NCBI GenBank assembly: GCA_021613375.1
Contig: CM038704.1
Location: forward strand, 30,690,582-30,754,581
DNA length: 64,000 bases
Source of the DNA: Megaleporinus macrocephalus
Taxonomy: Eukaryota; Chordata; Actinopteri; Characiformes; Anostomidae
Direction of reading: 5' to 3'
The position numbers and the translations under genes were made by a program. Under the pieces are notes generated by a model, which saw nothing but the letters and a program-made list of their open reading frames with translations, made no database searches and had not been told where the DNA came from. Position 1 is the stretch's first letter, and every line of letters begins with the position of its first letter. This document shows, in pieces, positions 52,604-64,000 of the stretch.

Positions 52604-55600
52604 AAATCGTGATATACATCTTAACGTTTTCAGTCTGCAGTAAATTGCAGTAATATTTGAACAGCACACATAAACACACACTTGTGAGTCACTTAATCTG
52701 CTTCTGAAAAGAGTGACCTTTGTTGGAGTGTTTATTGAAACCCTAATGACCGAGTGTGCCATCACTCTGAAGGCCATATAGACTCCTTTTAGCAACACTA
52801 GAGTCCAGCAACAAGGATGTGAAAGTGATGCAGAGAGCAATTATGCCATTCACCATTAGCTGGAACAACAGAAATTACCATTATTACACAGCATTATGTC
52901 TTTGGTGTTTTGCCCCACCACGACCATTCATCCCGTTTGATGAGTTTGGTCTGACAAGCAGGCTGGCCACTTTTGCGGCAGAAGCAGTGACATGTTATCT
53001 CTTGTGGAGACAATAAGACTGAAGACAACAGTGTTGGCATACTAACTCGTTGAGCTTCAAAGCAATTGCTTGGCTATACGAAACAGCAGAGGGTGAAATG
53101 GCCGGGAGATGTCTGGAGAGATGAGCGTCATTTTCAGCTTTTTGACCACTCTGTCATCTGCTGTGCTAATGTCCATTAGATTTCAACAGACGTGAATATG
53201 AGGTATAATTTAAAACCGAGTCTGTGGGGTGGAACAAATGAGATTTTAAAGACAGTGTGATTAGTGGCAATGGACTGTCTGAAAAGGTTTGTCCACTTCT
53301 TGGAGAGAGAGGTCACAGCAGACTTTTAAATCTTTGAGTCAAAGCACAGCACGCAAGCTTTCTCCATGTCAACTATGAGCTCATGAAATGCTGCGTTAGA
53401 TTACTAAGCTTGTTGTCGGCCTGGTACATTTCTAAATAGCATAGCAGACCTCTCATGAAGAAAACTGTGACTGGGCACATCAAAAAGTGACAAATCTAAT
53501 AAAAATCCTATTTTGTTTTCTCTATCATGCAGCAGGAGCCATATATTACTGTGCTGTCCAAGCTGTCAGGTACAGAGGAAAGAAAGAAAAGCCATCTTGA
53601 CAATGACGTGTAAAATGACAATAAGCTAGACAACAAAAGGCATTTAAATATATTTTATTTAATATTTTAGCTTTCTAAGGGCACCAGGAAGTCATATCAT
53701 AAATAATATACTTTCATTATCAATGTTCAGTAATTCCATGATAAGTTGTTTGCCTCAAGATTTTATCACTTTTTAAATACACAGTATTCTGCACTGTCAT
53801 TTTAAAGTGCCATTTCAGTATTTAAAATTGTTCAATCTTTGATGTCTGTCTATTTATTAGGTACGTGACATTGTTGGGGTAAAAATGCCCAGATGCAGTT
53901 TTAAACATCCATATACTTCCTATGATTTGGCCCATAATGAAACGAGCTGTGTCCCTGTTTTGGTGAGCTCTGAATAAATTGATGAGCTCTGCTCTGATTA
54001 GCAAGCTGTACAATTTATGGTAGAACAGAACATTTGATTAGGAAGTCAGTGTATTGGAAGTCAACCTCAGCCTCATTTAAAGATGAGCATCAACCAAGCC
54101 AGTCATCTTTTTTCAGTTTGGAATGGGTATGAAAAGTGATGTCATCACCAGAGTGGTAGATTTCTTCACACCGTCTACCATTTTCATTGCTGTTGCTCTG
54201 TTGTTTTTGAGGGCCTAAATATGAATGAGTCACGACTGCTGCATCGATAGAGAGCAGCATTAAGGTGTTTTTGGTTCATGCTACTACAGAGTCATGTTTT
54301 TAGTCTCTGATACATGCGGCTCTTTCTGCTCAAATTGCATATGTACAGCATCAAAAACTCTGAAAAACTCTACTCTGTACTCATGCAAGCGACAATGCTA
54401 TGTTTCACAAAGCGTTCGACTGTGTCAGGATTGTTGGCCACATATTGACCTCAACTATCTGTTGCATTTTAGGAGAAAATGTTTTTTTCTAAAAAGTGTG
54501 TTTGTCCTTACTAATGTCAGTGCAGGGATCATGTTCATCATGTCCCCCACAGCTGCTACATTCTTAACTGTATCCCTTTTGTCAATAAACAGTTGGATTA
54601 GTCAACCTCTAGCCCCTCATACATGACCCCTGTCTGACCAAGGGCTGCTTTTGGTTGGATGTTATTCGGTGGTGGCCACAGTGACGCTGAGGTTTGTGAA
54701 GACTCAAGGTAGGTGGAACTCATTAAACGGCTTGTGAGCATAATTACAACGTAAGTGTTTAGATGTGGATGGTGGTCTGTACTGTGTAAAGCCATCAAAG
54801 CAGCGTTACAACCACTTGGGTCACTCTATAAACAAGCCATTAAAAATCTTAATGGAAAAATCACTACAATATCACCGGTGTCGTAAGTATTCTAGATTTA
54901 ATGTGTTGAACTTTGACAATCTAATTATGAATTCGGATGTCTGCTTGATGGTGAAGATAAATCATAACGCTGATCCACACCTCGTCCCTGAGGGGTTTTG
55001 TGCAGCTCAGCTCTGAGAACATGTATAGGGCTCGTGCATAAGGTCAGCTTCCAGGATTGGGGGTGGGTTGTCAATGTTGGTGCCTGTTTGAGGGGAAGGG
55101 GGTCCTGCTTTTACATAAAGGCAGTGCATTTTCATTTAAATCCATTAAAGAATGAAATAAGCTCCACAGTGCTTTAAAAAGCCATTAGTTGAAATGTTTT
55201 GTCTGCAGACATTTAGATACGTCACAAATTAGCATGTTGTCTTTATGATGTTACATGCATACATGATAATCTATCTAATCTAATCTGTATGTTTTATATG
55301 GAAAATGTTAATGCTTCAGTTTTTGGATGTACTTAAAAACATTTTTTCATTCAACTGTTTTCAGTGCATAAAATAAAATGTTTCAACCTTCAAAACCTAC
55401 GATGAAAGCATTTTCTCAGGAAAATAAATAACGCTTTTATGCAATTTTAGTGTTATGTGCCAGATTTCCTTCATGTGCCTCTTACAGCAAACATAAACAG
55501 CATGCTGGAGTGGGAGAGCTTTACACACAAGGAGACGAGAGTGTTTTTAAACGGAATGCAGACACTTTTCCGCTTTTAAAGAGAGAGAGGTTTATGAAAG

Positions 55601-57060
55601 ACTACAGCCTTTCTTAAGGGAAAGTGCTCAGACAGTTCTATATGGCAGATAGGATCGCTTGTAATGGTAAAAATGGAAAAATACTGACTATATTGAATGA
55701 AGTATAACAAATTGTCAAAAAGCAAGCCCATAATGAGCCGGACCCTCGCTCCGCTGAAACAATTTCTTCCTCTTTATTTAAAAATGTTTAAAAAGGAAGG
55801 AAAAGTGCACTCCCTGTAAGAATATTTACAGGGAGCTTGTAGCCAACACATTGTTATAAACTAGAACTTTAATGATGTTGAATGCTCAGATACTTTTGAA
55901 AAGGAAACATTACCATCTAAGGCTGATTTTCATGCATTGATTATAATTCAGCCTGTTCCATTGCACTGCAGTTTCTATGGTATATGTGTCTGTATTTGGG
56001 TTGTTGTTATTGTATAAGTATCTGTCCCGTGACTGTGGTTTTATTTTTATTTTTTTACACAATTTCTGAAAAAAAGACAATAATATTTTTTATATAGAAT
56101 GTACCTTTGAGAATGAGCTAAAAGACTTGAATAGTTCAATATTTTTAATGACTACATGACCATAATGAGCTCACACTGCACTGTATGATTTATTCTTGTG
56201 CATAAACTACCCATGTTACTTTCAAATACAATTCTGTTATTTAATTACGCTAATTATGTAGCCTGGTGATTTTTTATAGTAACCTGTAGCCCCACCTGTA
56301 CCTATAGTAATCCTCCAGATAACCCGTCTGTCTTTGTTTGAATGTATTATGTGCGTTTGCGCACGGAGGGGGAAGCACATACAAGCTTCTATAATTATCT
56401 CACAGGCTATCCTATAGTTTCTTATGTGCTGTATAATAAGACCTGGAAAGTGGGAATGGTAAGGAATCATCTTGTGGTCAGTAGGTGACAGGGGTCTTTT
56501 AACACAACCTGTTGTGACCAGAACTTATGCTCTGCTTTCAGGGTCCAGTTGCTATGGCAGAGCTCACCTTAGATGAATGAGCCTGTTGTCCTCATTAAGT
56601 CTCATGAGAACTGAAGGAAAGGAGTGACAAATAACTGAAAGGATGCTTCGTGACTCACAGGTCATTAGCGATCACTCTTTCATAAGCACATTCCTGCTGT
56701 AAATGAGACGTAGGGTCATTCGTAACAATAGTAGCTTTCAGAGGATCATTTGGTTTAAACCATGCAGCCCAAATATCATGTTTTTCAAATGTTTTAATGT
56801 GTTAAGTACAAGTCAGGGTTGAGACGATTCCATATCAGTTTGAATCTCCATCTGCACAGGTATAAAACTGAATCCCAAACCTGAATCGTGTCAGACTACA
56901 TTTAAACCTCACTCAGACTTATTCTCATGCAGGGATTATCACAGGCTTTGTTGCTAAATGGTTGAGTAGTCCTCCGGGAATTATCTGCTTATTTTACACA
57001 TCTGTAAAACAGCAAACAGGAGTAGTTGCATTGCAAGACATCTGAAACTTTAAACTAAAA
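52604..57060. other. Long gene-poor stretch
   Basis: No exon, RNA gene or clear transposon recognised over 4.4 kb. There are segments of more mixed composition (about 52740-53160, 55500-55640 and 56530-56730) that are candidates for conserved non-coding sequence, and a short perfect hairpin at 55810-55835. Confidence 0.45.
55810..55835. other. Perfect 10-bp stem hairpin
   Basis: CTCCCTGTAA pairs with TTACAGGGAG across a six-base loop (55820-55825). Too short for a microRNA precursor. It could be a chance palindrome or a paired binding site. Confidence 0.6.
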
Positions 57061-57084
57061 CCTGATGCCGGTTGTCTGTCTGTT

Positions 57085-57331
57085 CCAAAATTCAGATTGG
57101 TCACTGTTGGAGGAACAGCTTTCAACGTCTTGGCTCCCAAACTATGGAACACGTTACCATAGTCTCTTTGAGTCTACCAGAGTCTCTAATCTCTCACGCT
57201 CCTCCTCAACTCAAAGCTTACCTCCTTTCTCAGTACTTTCTCTCTGCTGCTCACTGAAGGGTTTTTCTTTTTTTCTTCCCTACTGATGTAATACATCCTT
57301 GAGTATGAGAAAGATGCTATATAAACTGTCC

Positions 57332-57375
<44 letters not shown>
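57085..57375 (+). mobile_element. L2/CR1-like LINE 3' end with (ATT)n tail
   Basis: Broken frames read A-F-N-V-L-A-P-K-L-W-N-T-L-P-like (57118-57160) and later K-A-Y-L-L-S-like, typical of the final reverse-transcriptase segment in L2/CR1-type fish LINEs. The 3' end has GATGCTATATAAACTG and a (ATT)n tail at 57331-57374. The copy is 5'-truncated. Confidence 0.7.
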
Positions 57376-58570
57376 AAAAACGAAATGCTTTTTTTTCAGA
57401 ATCTGAATTGCAGAGGTCAATTGCAAAAGCCAGCTGAAATCATCTATAGTGAAGTTTCAGTTAGTTTTCAGATTGTATACTGCTCTCTTGTAAACCTTTA
57501 AAATTCAACATTTTAAAACATTAAATTCAAGTTTTTATATCAGTAAGATAAAGATTTCAAATAATAACATTAAAATTCTGATTTTTGCTTTTAAATTAAA
57601 AATTCAAATGAAATATATTTGCCCTCCTCTGATTAACTATGAGCCCACTAAATCTGCCCTCACTACCCCCACTACTGTTACATGCAGAAATGTTTAAAAC
57701 CCACTTAAAACAACTTAAAGCTGCACTGTGTACATGTTTATTCTGTTAAACATGAAATAAGTTTCATTATGATATATGTATGGTGCCTGTAAAATCGAAT
57801 AAATTCATATTACATACGTATTACTCCTGTCACATACGCAGGCTTTAATATAAGTTCTAGCTTTTTTTAAGGTCTCAAATGCAAGATCAACATTACACAG
57901 ATAAAGATATGATGAAGTAGTAGATAATTCACTCGGAAGACAGATAGATCAGTCTGCCCACAATCATCAGATTGATCCGTTTGTAGGGGTCCAAAATGCA
58001 ACCATCTCATCTTACAAGGTTTGATGTTTACAAGTGTTGTAACTTCTTTCTTGCCGACAGAATGAAGAGGGAGACCAGTTCAAAGCAAAAACTTTATTCT
58101 TCAAGTACCGTGCTACAGACATTCTGTGAGCTCTCAAACCCTGGTCTAAACAAACTAGCAAACATACTGTATTTAAGTCCTACTGACAACAGGTCAACTG
58201 GCCTCGACCTGTCTGGCCAGATCGCTATCTCATAGGATTAGGGCAGATGTTCTCGGGCGGGAGCCTGCCATCAATCTGTAGGATCTGCTGGGCCATATAC
58301 CTACACGATGGGGGGTCACTAAATCATAAACAATCTTGCAATCTCTGTGGCATTCAGCGTGTCATCTGTATACAGAAGCTTTTAACAGATGCCAAAGTAT
58401 GTACGAAAATTCTTCACACAAGCAAGAGGAAAGATTTGTGCTGACCTTTCCATCAACTCAGCACATCATTCTCCTCTATGATGTGTTTACACCTTATCCC
58501 CAATTTTATGCAGTAGCACGTACCTCCAACACCTTAAACTATGTTTGAATGCAAATGACGACTAAACATT
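57376..58570. other. Gene-poor DNA
   Basis: AT-rich sequence between the LINE tail and the Tc1-like remnant. I recognise no feature, though the part after 58000 may be further transposon debris. Confidence 0.4.
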
Positions 58571-58574
58571 ATGA

Positions 58575-59110
58575 GAAACAGAGCGCGAAAAATGATACTG
58601 TACACCAAAACCTCATCACATCTATGTAGAAAGGTTAGGGAGCATCATGGTTTGGGGCTGTTTTGCTGTCTCAGGGCCTGAACGCCTTGCAATTATTGAG
58701 AAACCAATGAATTCAAAGATCGAAACACTACAGGACAATGTGAGGTCAGTAGTCCATGACCTCAAACTGAAACGATGTTGGGTGATGCAACAAGACAATG
58801 ACCTAAAGCACACACGTAAACTAACTAAAGAAAAGTTGAAAAGATGAAGATTTGTGTTTTGGAATAGTTAAGTCAAGAGTCCTGACCTTAATGTTGTGCA
58901 AGCAAAGTTTCCCAGAAATACTGATGAACTGAGACACATTTGCAGGGAGGAATGACCCAAAATTCCTCCTCAACATTCTGCAAATCTTATTTGCAGCTGT
59001 AGGAAACATTTGGTGAAGGTGATTGCTGCTAAAGGAGGCTTTCCTGGCTATTAAATTAAAGAGTTCACTTACTTTTCCTAGTCTGCACTGAGGATGCTTA
59101 CTTAATGTTC
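58575..59110 (+). mobile_element. Decayed Tc1-like transposon, 3' half
   Basis: Frames contain MVWGCFAVSGPERLAIIEK, WVMQQDNDLKHT, a Q-S-P-D-L-N-like segment (58877-58892), and N-T-D-E-L-R-H-I-C-R-E-E-W-like text, all typical of a Tc1 transposase. The frame shifts at least twice and includes stops, so the copy is dead. The 5' part of the element is missing or too diverged to place. Confidence 0.75.
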
Positions 59111-62100
59111 TTTGTAAAAGAAAGGAGAAGTATAGGTGTTAGTAAGTTCTTAATTTAGTTAGATTGTCTAGAATTGGGATTTATATAAAGATCAGACCAT
59201 ATTGTAGTAATAATTAATGCAGAAATCCTAATGGGCTCACTTACATTCACTTGGAACTGTAAGTAGCTGATATGGTGCATGTACTAACTGTTGGTTCAGT
59301 CTACTTCAGCTGAGGTTTATCTTTAGTAAGAATTTCAGACGATATTCTTGTGTTAAGAATGCCATTTCCATTCATGTGGATTTTAATCCCTGGCACAGCC
59401 ATTCACAGTCAGGAGTCCAAGAAACAATTGGTTGGACCCCATCTGGATGGAAAAGCCACCCTCTTCCCTGTTACCCATGCAACCCTAGCTAACATGGATG
59501 TCTATTAGCTGACGGAACAAAATTGGTAGTAAGTGTTCAAATGCTCCTACATGGTTCTTGTATTGGCTGAATGCCTCTAGGAGGGAATAAAAACATTTTT
59601 ATTAAAATTAAAATGTCAAAAAAATGTTATAAAACAATTGTAAATTATGTGGAAGTTATGTGGAGCTTCTCTTCGAGTCACATTTACAAAAATGGTTCTT
59701 TAAGGAATCATCCACCGAAAGGTTCCGTAGGGAACTAAAATTTGCTCTTGTAAAAGCCCTTATGGCAGAGTGTAGTGGGGGTTAAAGTTTCAGGTGCGTA
59801 GTCACTAACAGGTCTCAGGAGGTTTCTGTACAGCCTCCTTAATGCCCATTGTCTCCATCGACAAAAGATCAAGAAAAAACTGTCCTTGTCATGACAACGG
59901 AAGGCCATTTATCACGACCAGTAATGAAGTGTCAGCACTGTTATTACATTAGTTCATATGCAGAGGAAAATGGAACTAAGTGCTTTCAGTGGTCACACAG
60001 GGTGCACAATTCAGCCAAATTCAATGGCTCGGGGAGAAAATATGGCCTTTTTCCAGGTCCAGTCGGAACACAGATTCAAATGTCGACGTCCTCAATTCTG
60101 CCAAGATATATTTAACATTGCAGCCATCAAAAAACAGAGGGAATGAATACAGATGCATGTGCAATTAAGAGTAGAGAAAGAGCCACACATGCTTACAGTC
60201 ACAGAAACAAGGTTCTTGTTATTGTGAGATTCCGTCCAGCACTGTGCACTCATCTCCTGCTTTTAGAACATTATTTTCCCTGTGGTTATCGTCTGAGGCA
60301 GATTTGTTTTTTTTCTCTCAAGTGAGGGTGGAGAAGAGGGAAGCAGACTGATTGAGAGAAAGAACAGAAGACGGATTGGGGAGAATAAATCAATAATCCA
60401 GTGACTATGATACATCACGGGATATGACTGGGAAACCTGTTGTATGGGAGTTAGTTTCCCTCAACAAACCAAGTCCATGATGTCCTAATATGTTTTTTTC
60501 GCCACTGTTCATCAAAGCACAATATGTTTATTACCTGGATTATTCAATGCCAACTCATGAATTTCCATTAAACAAATGCAAAATTTTGTTAATAACAGTG
60601 ATAGTAATGATTATAGTTCAATAAAGTAAAAGGAGACACATGACAAGTGGAGCTTTTTAAACATTTGTAAACCTGATGAAGTTGAAACTCTTGTAAGTCT
60701 GTATTGTTGAATTATTGGTGTATTTAAGCAGACACTACCTGAAGCTGTTTAACGCTGCTACTTACCTTTTTGCATCAACAAACATGGAAATTTAAGAATG
60801 ACCTGTACTAAACTGTAAATTTAAATAATCTGTAAGTTTAAATACATCAAGCATGATGCTGAATCAAACCTATGTATACACCAGAAATCATTAGGCCATT
60901 CCTGAAGGCTTAGAACACCCACTGAATCCAGAAAGAACTTTTATTGCTGTTAGGCGCTCTTAATGGTCAGTCTCTTAATATTCACGAGGAGAAATAGAAT
61001 TAGACAGAACAGAGATATGAGATACAGGAGAAACAAACTGTAGTTACCGATAAACATAAAAGTTATTATCGCAGGGAGAGCAGTAAAATGACTCAGATTT
61101 GTGTGACTTTACATAGATCTCCTAAAACTCAAGCAGAGACACATGGGATTACCGGGCTCTTTAGCTCAGGAGAGATATGTGAGCAGAGGTCTGAGACTTA
61201 AGCATAGATCTCCTTTTCATCTGATCTCACTGTCTGGGATATAAGGGACATCTCTCATTTGACTTTTTATCTCCCATAGGCAGCTTGTGTCCTGTTCCAT
61301 AGCCCAGAACTACTGTTTGATACAAAAAAATACCTTGATTATGTCACAACTGAACAAAACAGTAACCTACCTATGTGTTCCTCTGTCCCACTGAGACTGG
61401 AGGAGCTCAATGCACAGCCGACCCAATTACCAAACCCAGGGGTACGTAATGATTCATTTGGGTGAATTTTATTTTAGTCATGCAGCCGCCCTTTTTCAGT
61501 AGTGGTTTCCCTTTTGCTATTTAGATGTAGAGAGTAGCAGTATTTCGGAACTCTGAATCAAAATCGTACTCTCGGATTACATGAATATTAAGGTGATGAT
61601 CAAAAGAAACTACACATGCAGTCTGTACAGCAGTGTGCTACATGCATCTAGATGTGTTCCCTTTTTAGCTGGGCTGATGTATTGATTCTCTCCTCTCTCT
61701 CTCCCCCCATCTTAATCTAGCTGCTGCCTAGCAGAAATATTCCTCCTCTGCTAATGGTGGACCATTCTTCACCAGTATCCTCAAATACAGAAGATAAGAT
61801 GACCTCTGACAAATAGGGCCAATTTATAATAACCTATAATTAATTAATATGGCTTCGCCATTCTTCACTGGATTTCTAGGACTAATTTGGCGAGTGCAGT
61901 TATAATACACATCTATTATGAAAAGGACAGAATGTGTGTTTGACTTGGTTCTTGACCTTATTATGCACAGATCTGCATGTTCCAGACATCGTTCCGGTAG
62001 AATTGATGATTTCCTCTGGTTCATTGCTCTGTAGCTTTAAAACCCCTACATCTATGGTGGCCACAATATTAAACGCTTTATCTTTTTAGTTGTATTTTAT

Positions 62101-62245
62101 AGTCGTTATTTGCATTGTACTAAGCAAGGTCTTTTATTCCTGTCTGATTTTTTTTACTCTGTATCTGTCTATAAAATAGGGTGTGTACTTGTTTTAAAGG
62201 AGCAGTGTGTAAAGATTTAGAACAATCTATTAGTATGAATAGAAT
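59111..62245. other. Gene-poor DNA with a small repeat fragment
   Basis: At about 59690-59770 there is GGTTCTTTAAGGAATCATCC and GGTTCCGTAGGGAACT, related in style to the outer MITE at 31684. Otherwise no exon or RNA gene recognised. The short stretch at 61140-61260 has mixed composition and may be conserved non-coding DNA. Confidence 0.45.
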
Positions 62246-62249
62246 ATAG

Positions 62250-62503
62250 TATATCGTCACTGTCCAATGAAAAAAAAGTATCTCCAAAATTGCAACTTTA
62301 CAGGAGAGAGCAAAAACATACTTTACTTTTAATGTAAGTCAATGGAACCAGAATTTTTCCCAAGCTGTTTTGGAGTTCTTCTATTGGTCCATTCATCATG
62401 AAATTGTCACACTATGTAAATGAGCATTGGTGTGTTCAAATGTAGAAAACTTAAAATTGACAAAAATGTAGATACATGGTTTTCATTGGACAGCGACAAT
62501 ATA
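62250..62503. mobile_element. MITE with about 35-bp terminal inverted repeats
   Basis: The left end TATCGTCACTGTCCAATGAA continues into AAGTATCTCCAAAATTG. The right end, read inverted, is TATTGTCGCTGTCCAATGAA continuing into ACCATGTATCTACATTTTTG. The arms match in most positions over about 35 bases, and the interior has no coding capacity. Confidence 0.75.
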
Positions 62504-63359
62504 ATACTAAGTTTTCATTATGTGTATAATAACCTGTAACTATTAATCGTTGTGTCTTTGTTGGCTTAGAGTGAGCTGGTCATATCTGCTTAGGAGCGAG
62601 TCATCTTACATCAGAGGCTACCATGTAAAGGTGCAACAGTAGGTCAGAATGGATAAACTAAGCACTGGTCCTAGAGCGTGCCTTTCATGATGTTATGTTC
62701 AAGCAGCAGCTTGAATTTGGTGGAGCTGTAGCAGCGTCTGCAAGACGTCCAAAGAAGAAGAATCCTTGTTGAAATATTTTACCATAGCATATTTATCTGC
62801 AGGCCTGTGCATACAACTTAATCCAAGTAGGATTATTACTCTTTGGGGTTGGAGTAGTGCCAATAAGCCAGAAATGAAGTAACTTTAAAACACATTGTCA
62901 CATTTACAACACCGAGTGGGCTCTGGGCTAGACTTTCCCTTCAAAGAAGAATCTCAGGACTTTCTGTCAGGAAAACTGGCCTTGCACATGTAAAGGTGTT
63001 TATTTTGTGTTTTATATATTTACGTGCTATAAATGTATTACATTATGCAGTGCTGAAGCTCATTCTCATCAGAAAGGCTTCTGCAGCAAAAACCCAACAT
63101 AGTAGTTACTAGTCGTGCCTTTTTTATTCTTTTTTTTTGGTATAGAAGTCTTTTCAGATCTCCCCATGGAATTAAAAACATAAATCAAACTCTTAGTTGT
63201 CTCTGTTTTGGCGCAACACACTGATTTTAATGATGCCTGTATTTAGGCATCATACATATTTGTACTGTTACATTTTAGTTCTGCAATTATTCAAGTAATT
63301 AAAATTAGCATTTTGCTGGGTCACACACTCATTTAGTTCCTGTTAGAGTGATAATTGAT

Positions 63360-63500
63360 TATTTCATTGTTTTGCTCTGAAGTCAGCAGAGAGAGAGAAG
63401 AGGGAGTGAGAGAGAGGCAGAGAGACAAAGGGGAGGCAGAGAGAAACAGAGAGAGAGGAATTAATCAAATGCAAATTTGATTGACACAGATGGAGAGCAC
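63360..63500. promoter_or_regulatory. Possible enhancer-like segment with POU/PBX-type palindrome
   Basis: After a GA-rich stretch (63385-63457) comes AATCAAAT-GCAA-ATTTGATT, a palindrome at 63463-63482. It overlaps an octamer ATGCAAAT (63469-63476) and TGATTGACA (63478-63486), a PBX/HOX-type site. No gene is near. The assignment is tentative. Confidence 0.35.
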
Positions 63501-63544
63501 ACATTCTCTCTGAAGTGCTGTTCCTCAAACTTTCAATTTGAATA

Positions 63545-64000
63545 TATTTTTAATTGTACACCCACTGACCGCTTTATTAGGTTGCATCTACAGTCATTGT
63601 TCATTTTATCAGCTCCACTTACCCTATAGGAGCACTTTCATCCTGTTCTACAGTGGTCAAGATCCCCACAGGACCACCACAGAGCAGTTCATATTTGAGT
63701 GCTGGATCATTAGCACTACAGGGACACTCACGAGATGGTGGTGTGTTAGTGTGTGTTATGTTAGTACGAGTGGATCAGACACAGGTGCTGGAGTTTTTAA
63801 ACACTCACTGTCCACTCTATTAGACCCTCCCAGCTTGTTGGTTCTCCTTGTAGATGTAAAGTCAGGGACGATAGCTCATCTGTTGTTGCACAGATTGTGT
63901 TGGTCATCCTCTAGTCCTTCATCAGTGGTCACAGACGCTGACACTGGACGCTGTTGGCTGGATAGTTTTGGTTGATGGACAATTCTCAGTAGCAGTGAAT
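63545..64000. mobile_element. Common fish repeat (truncated by window end)
   Basis: Begins TACACCCACTGACCGCTTTATTAGG, close to a terminal motif of a very common fish DNA element (split here: TACACCCACTGACCGC, TTTATTAGG). The following sequence, with TTGTAGATGTAAAGTCAGG, ACGATAGCTCATCTG and TTCATCAGTGGTCACAG, matches a repeat I recall as abundant in otophysan fish. The 145-codon frame here is not a gene. It runs off the window. Confidence 0.65.

Noticed and set aside
55810..55835. Hairpin as a microRNA precursor
   Set aside because: The stem is only 10 bases and does not extend in the flanks, far short of a precursor stem.
63538..63975. 145-codon plus-strand open frame
   Set aside because: It lies inside a high-copy fish repeat and shows no domain; composition is not protein-like.

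Overview
This window looks like teleost fish nuclear DNA. It is AT-rich, its genes are split into many GT-AG exons with introns from under 100 bases to several kb, and it is dense in (CA)n, (CT)n and (TA)n microsatellites and decayed Tc1-like transposons. It also carries LINE 3' ends and MITE-like inverted repeats of types common in ray-finned fish. A repeat at 63.5-64.0 kb resembles one I associate with otophysan fish (characins, catfish, knifefish); that placement is an inference from memory.

Layout. (1) 1-33.6 kb, plus strand: the 3' portion of btbd8, in the long form that joins BTB and BACK-like domains to the AP-2-interacting APache/KIAA1107 region. Fifteen coding exons join in phase to a stop at 33098, about 1,415 codons. 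The 5' exons lie before the window. (2) 33.6-36.4 kb: a short tail-to-tail intergenic gap. (3) 36.4-48.6 kb, minus strand: a complete nomo gene (NODAL modulator, an ER translocon-associated protein) of 31 coding exons and 1,210 residues, from a signal-peptide exon to a basic cytosolic tail. (4) 48.6-49.3 kb: the nomo promoter region, with CCAAT and CACGTG boxes and a possible divergent first exon. (5) 49.3-64 kb: gene-poor DNA with an (AT)n tract, two LINE 3' tails, a Tc1-like remnant, a MITE, a block of a common fish repeat and a few possible regulatory segments.

Btbd8 is thought to act in clathrin/AP-2 vesicle traffic, and Nomo works in the ER membrane with Nicalin and TMEM147. I see no direct functional link between them; they are convergent neighbours. 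Exon boundaries were set by splice consensus, reading-phase continuity and remembered similarity to the human proteins; no alignment was run. I found no clear sign of a wholly new system. The most useful leads are alternative splice acceptors in btbd8, a nested MITE, the nomo promoter with its possible divergent exon, and a POU/PBX-like palindrome near the right end.
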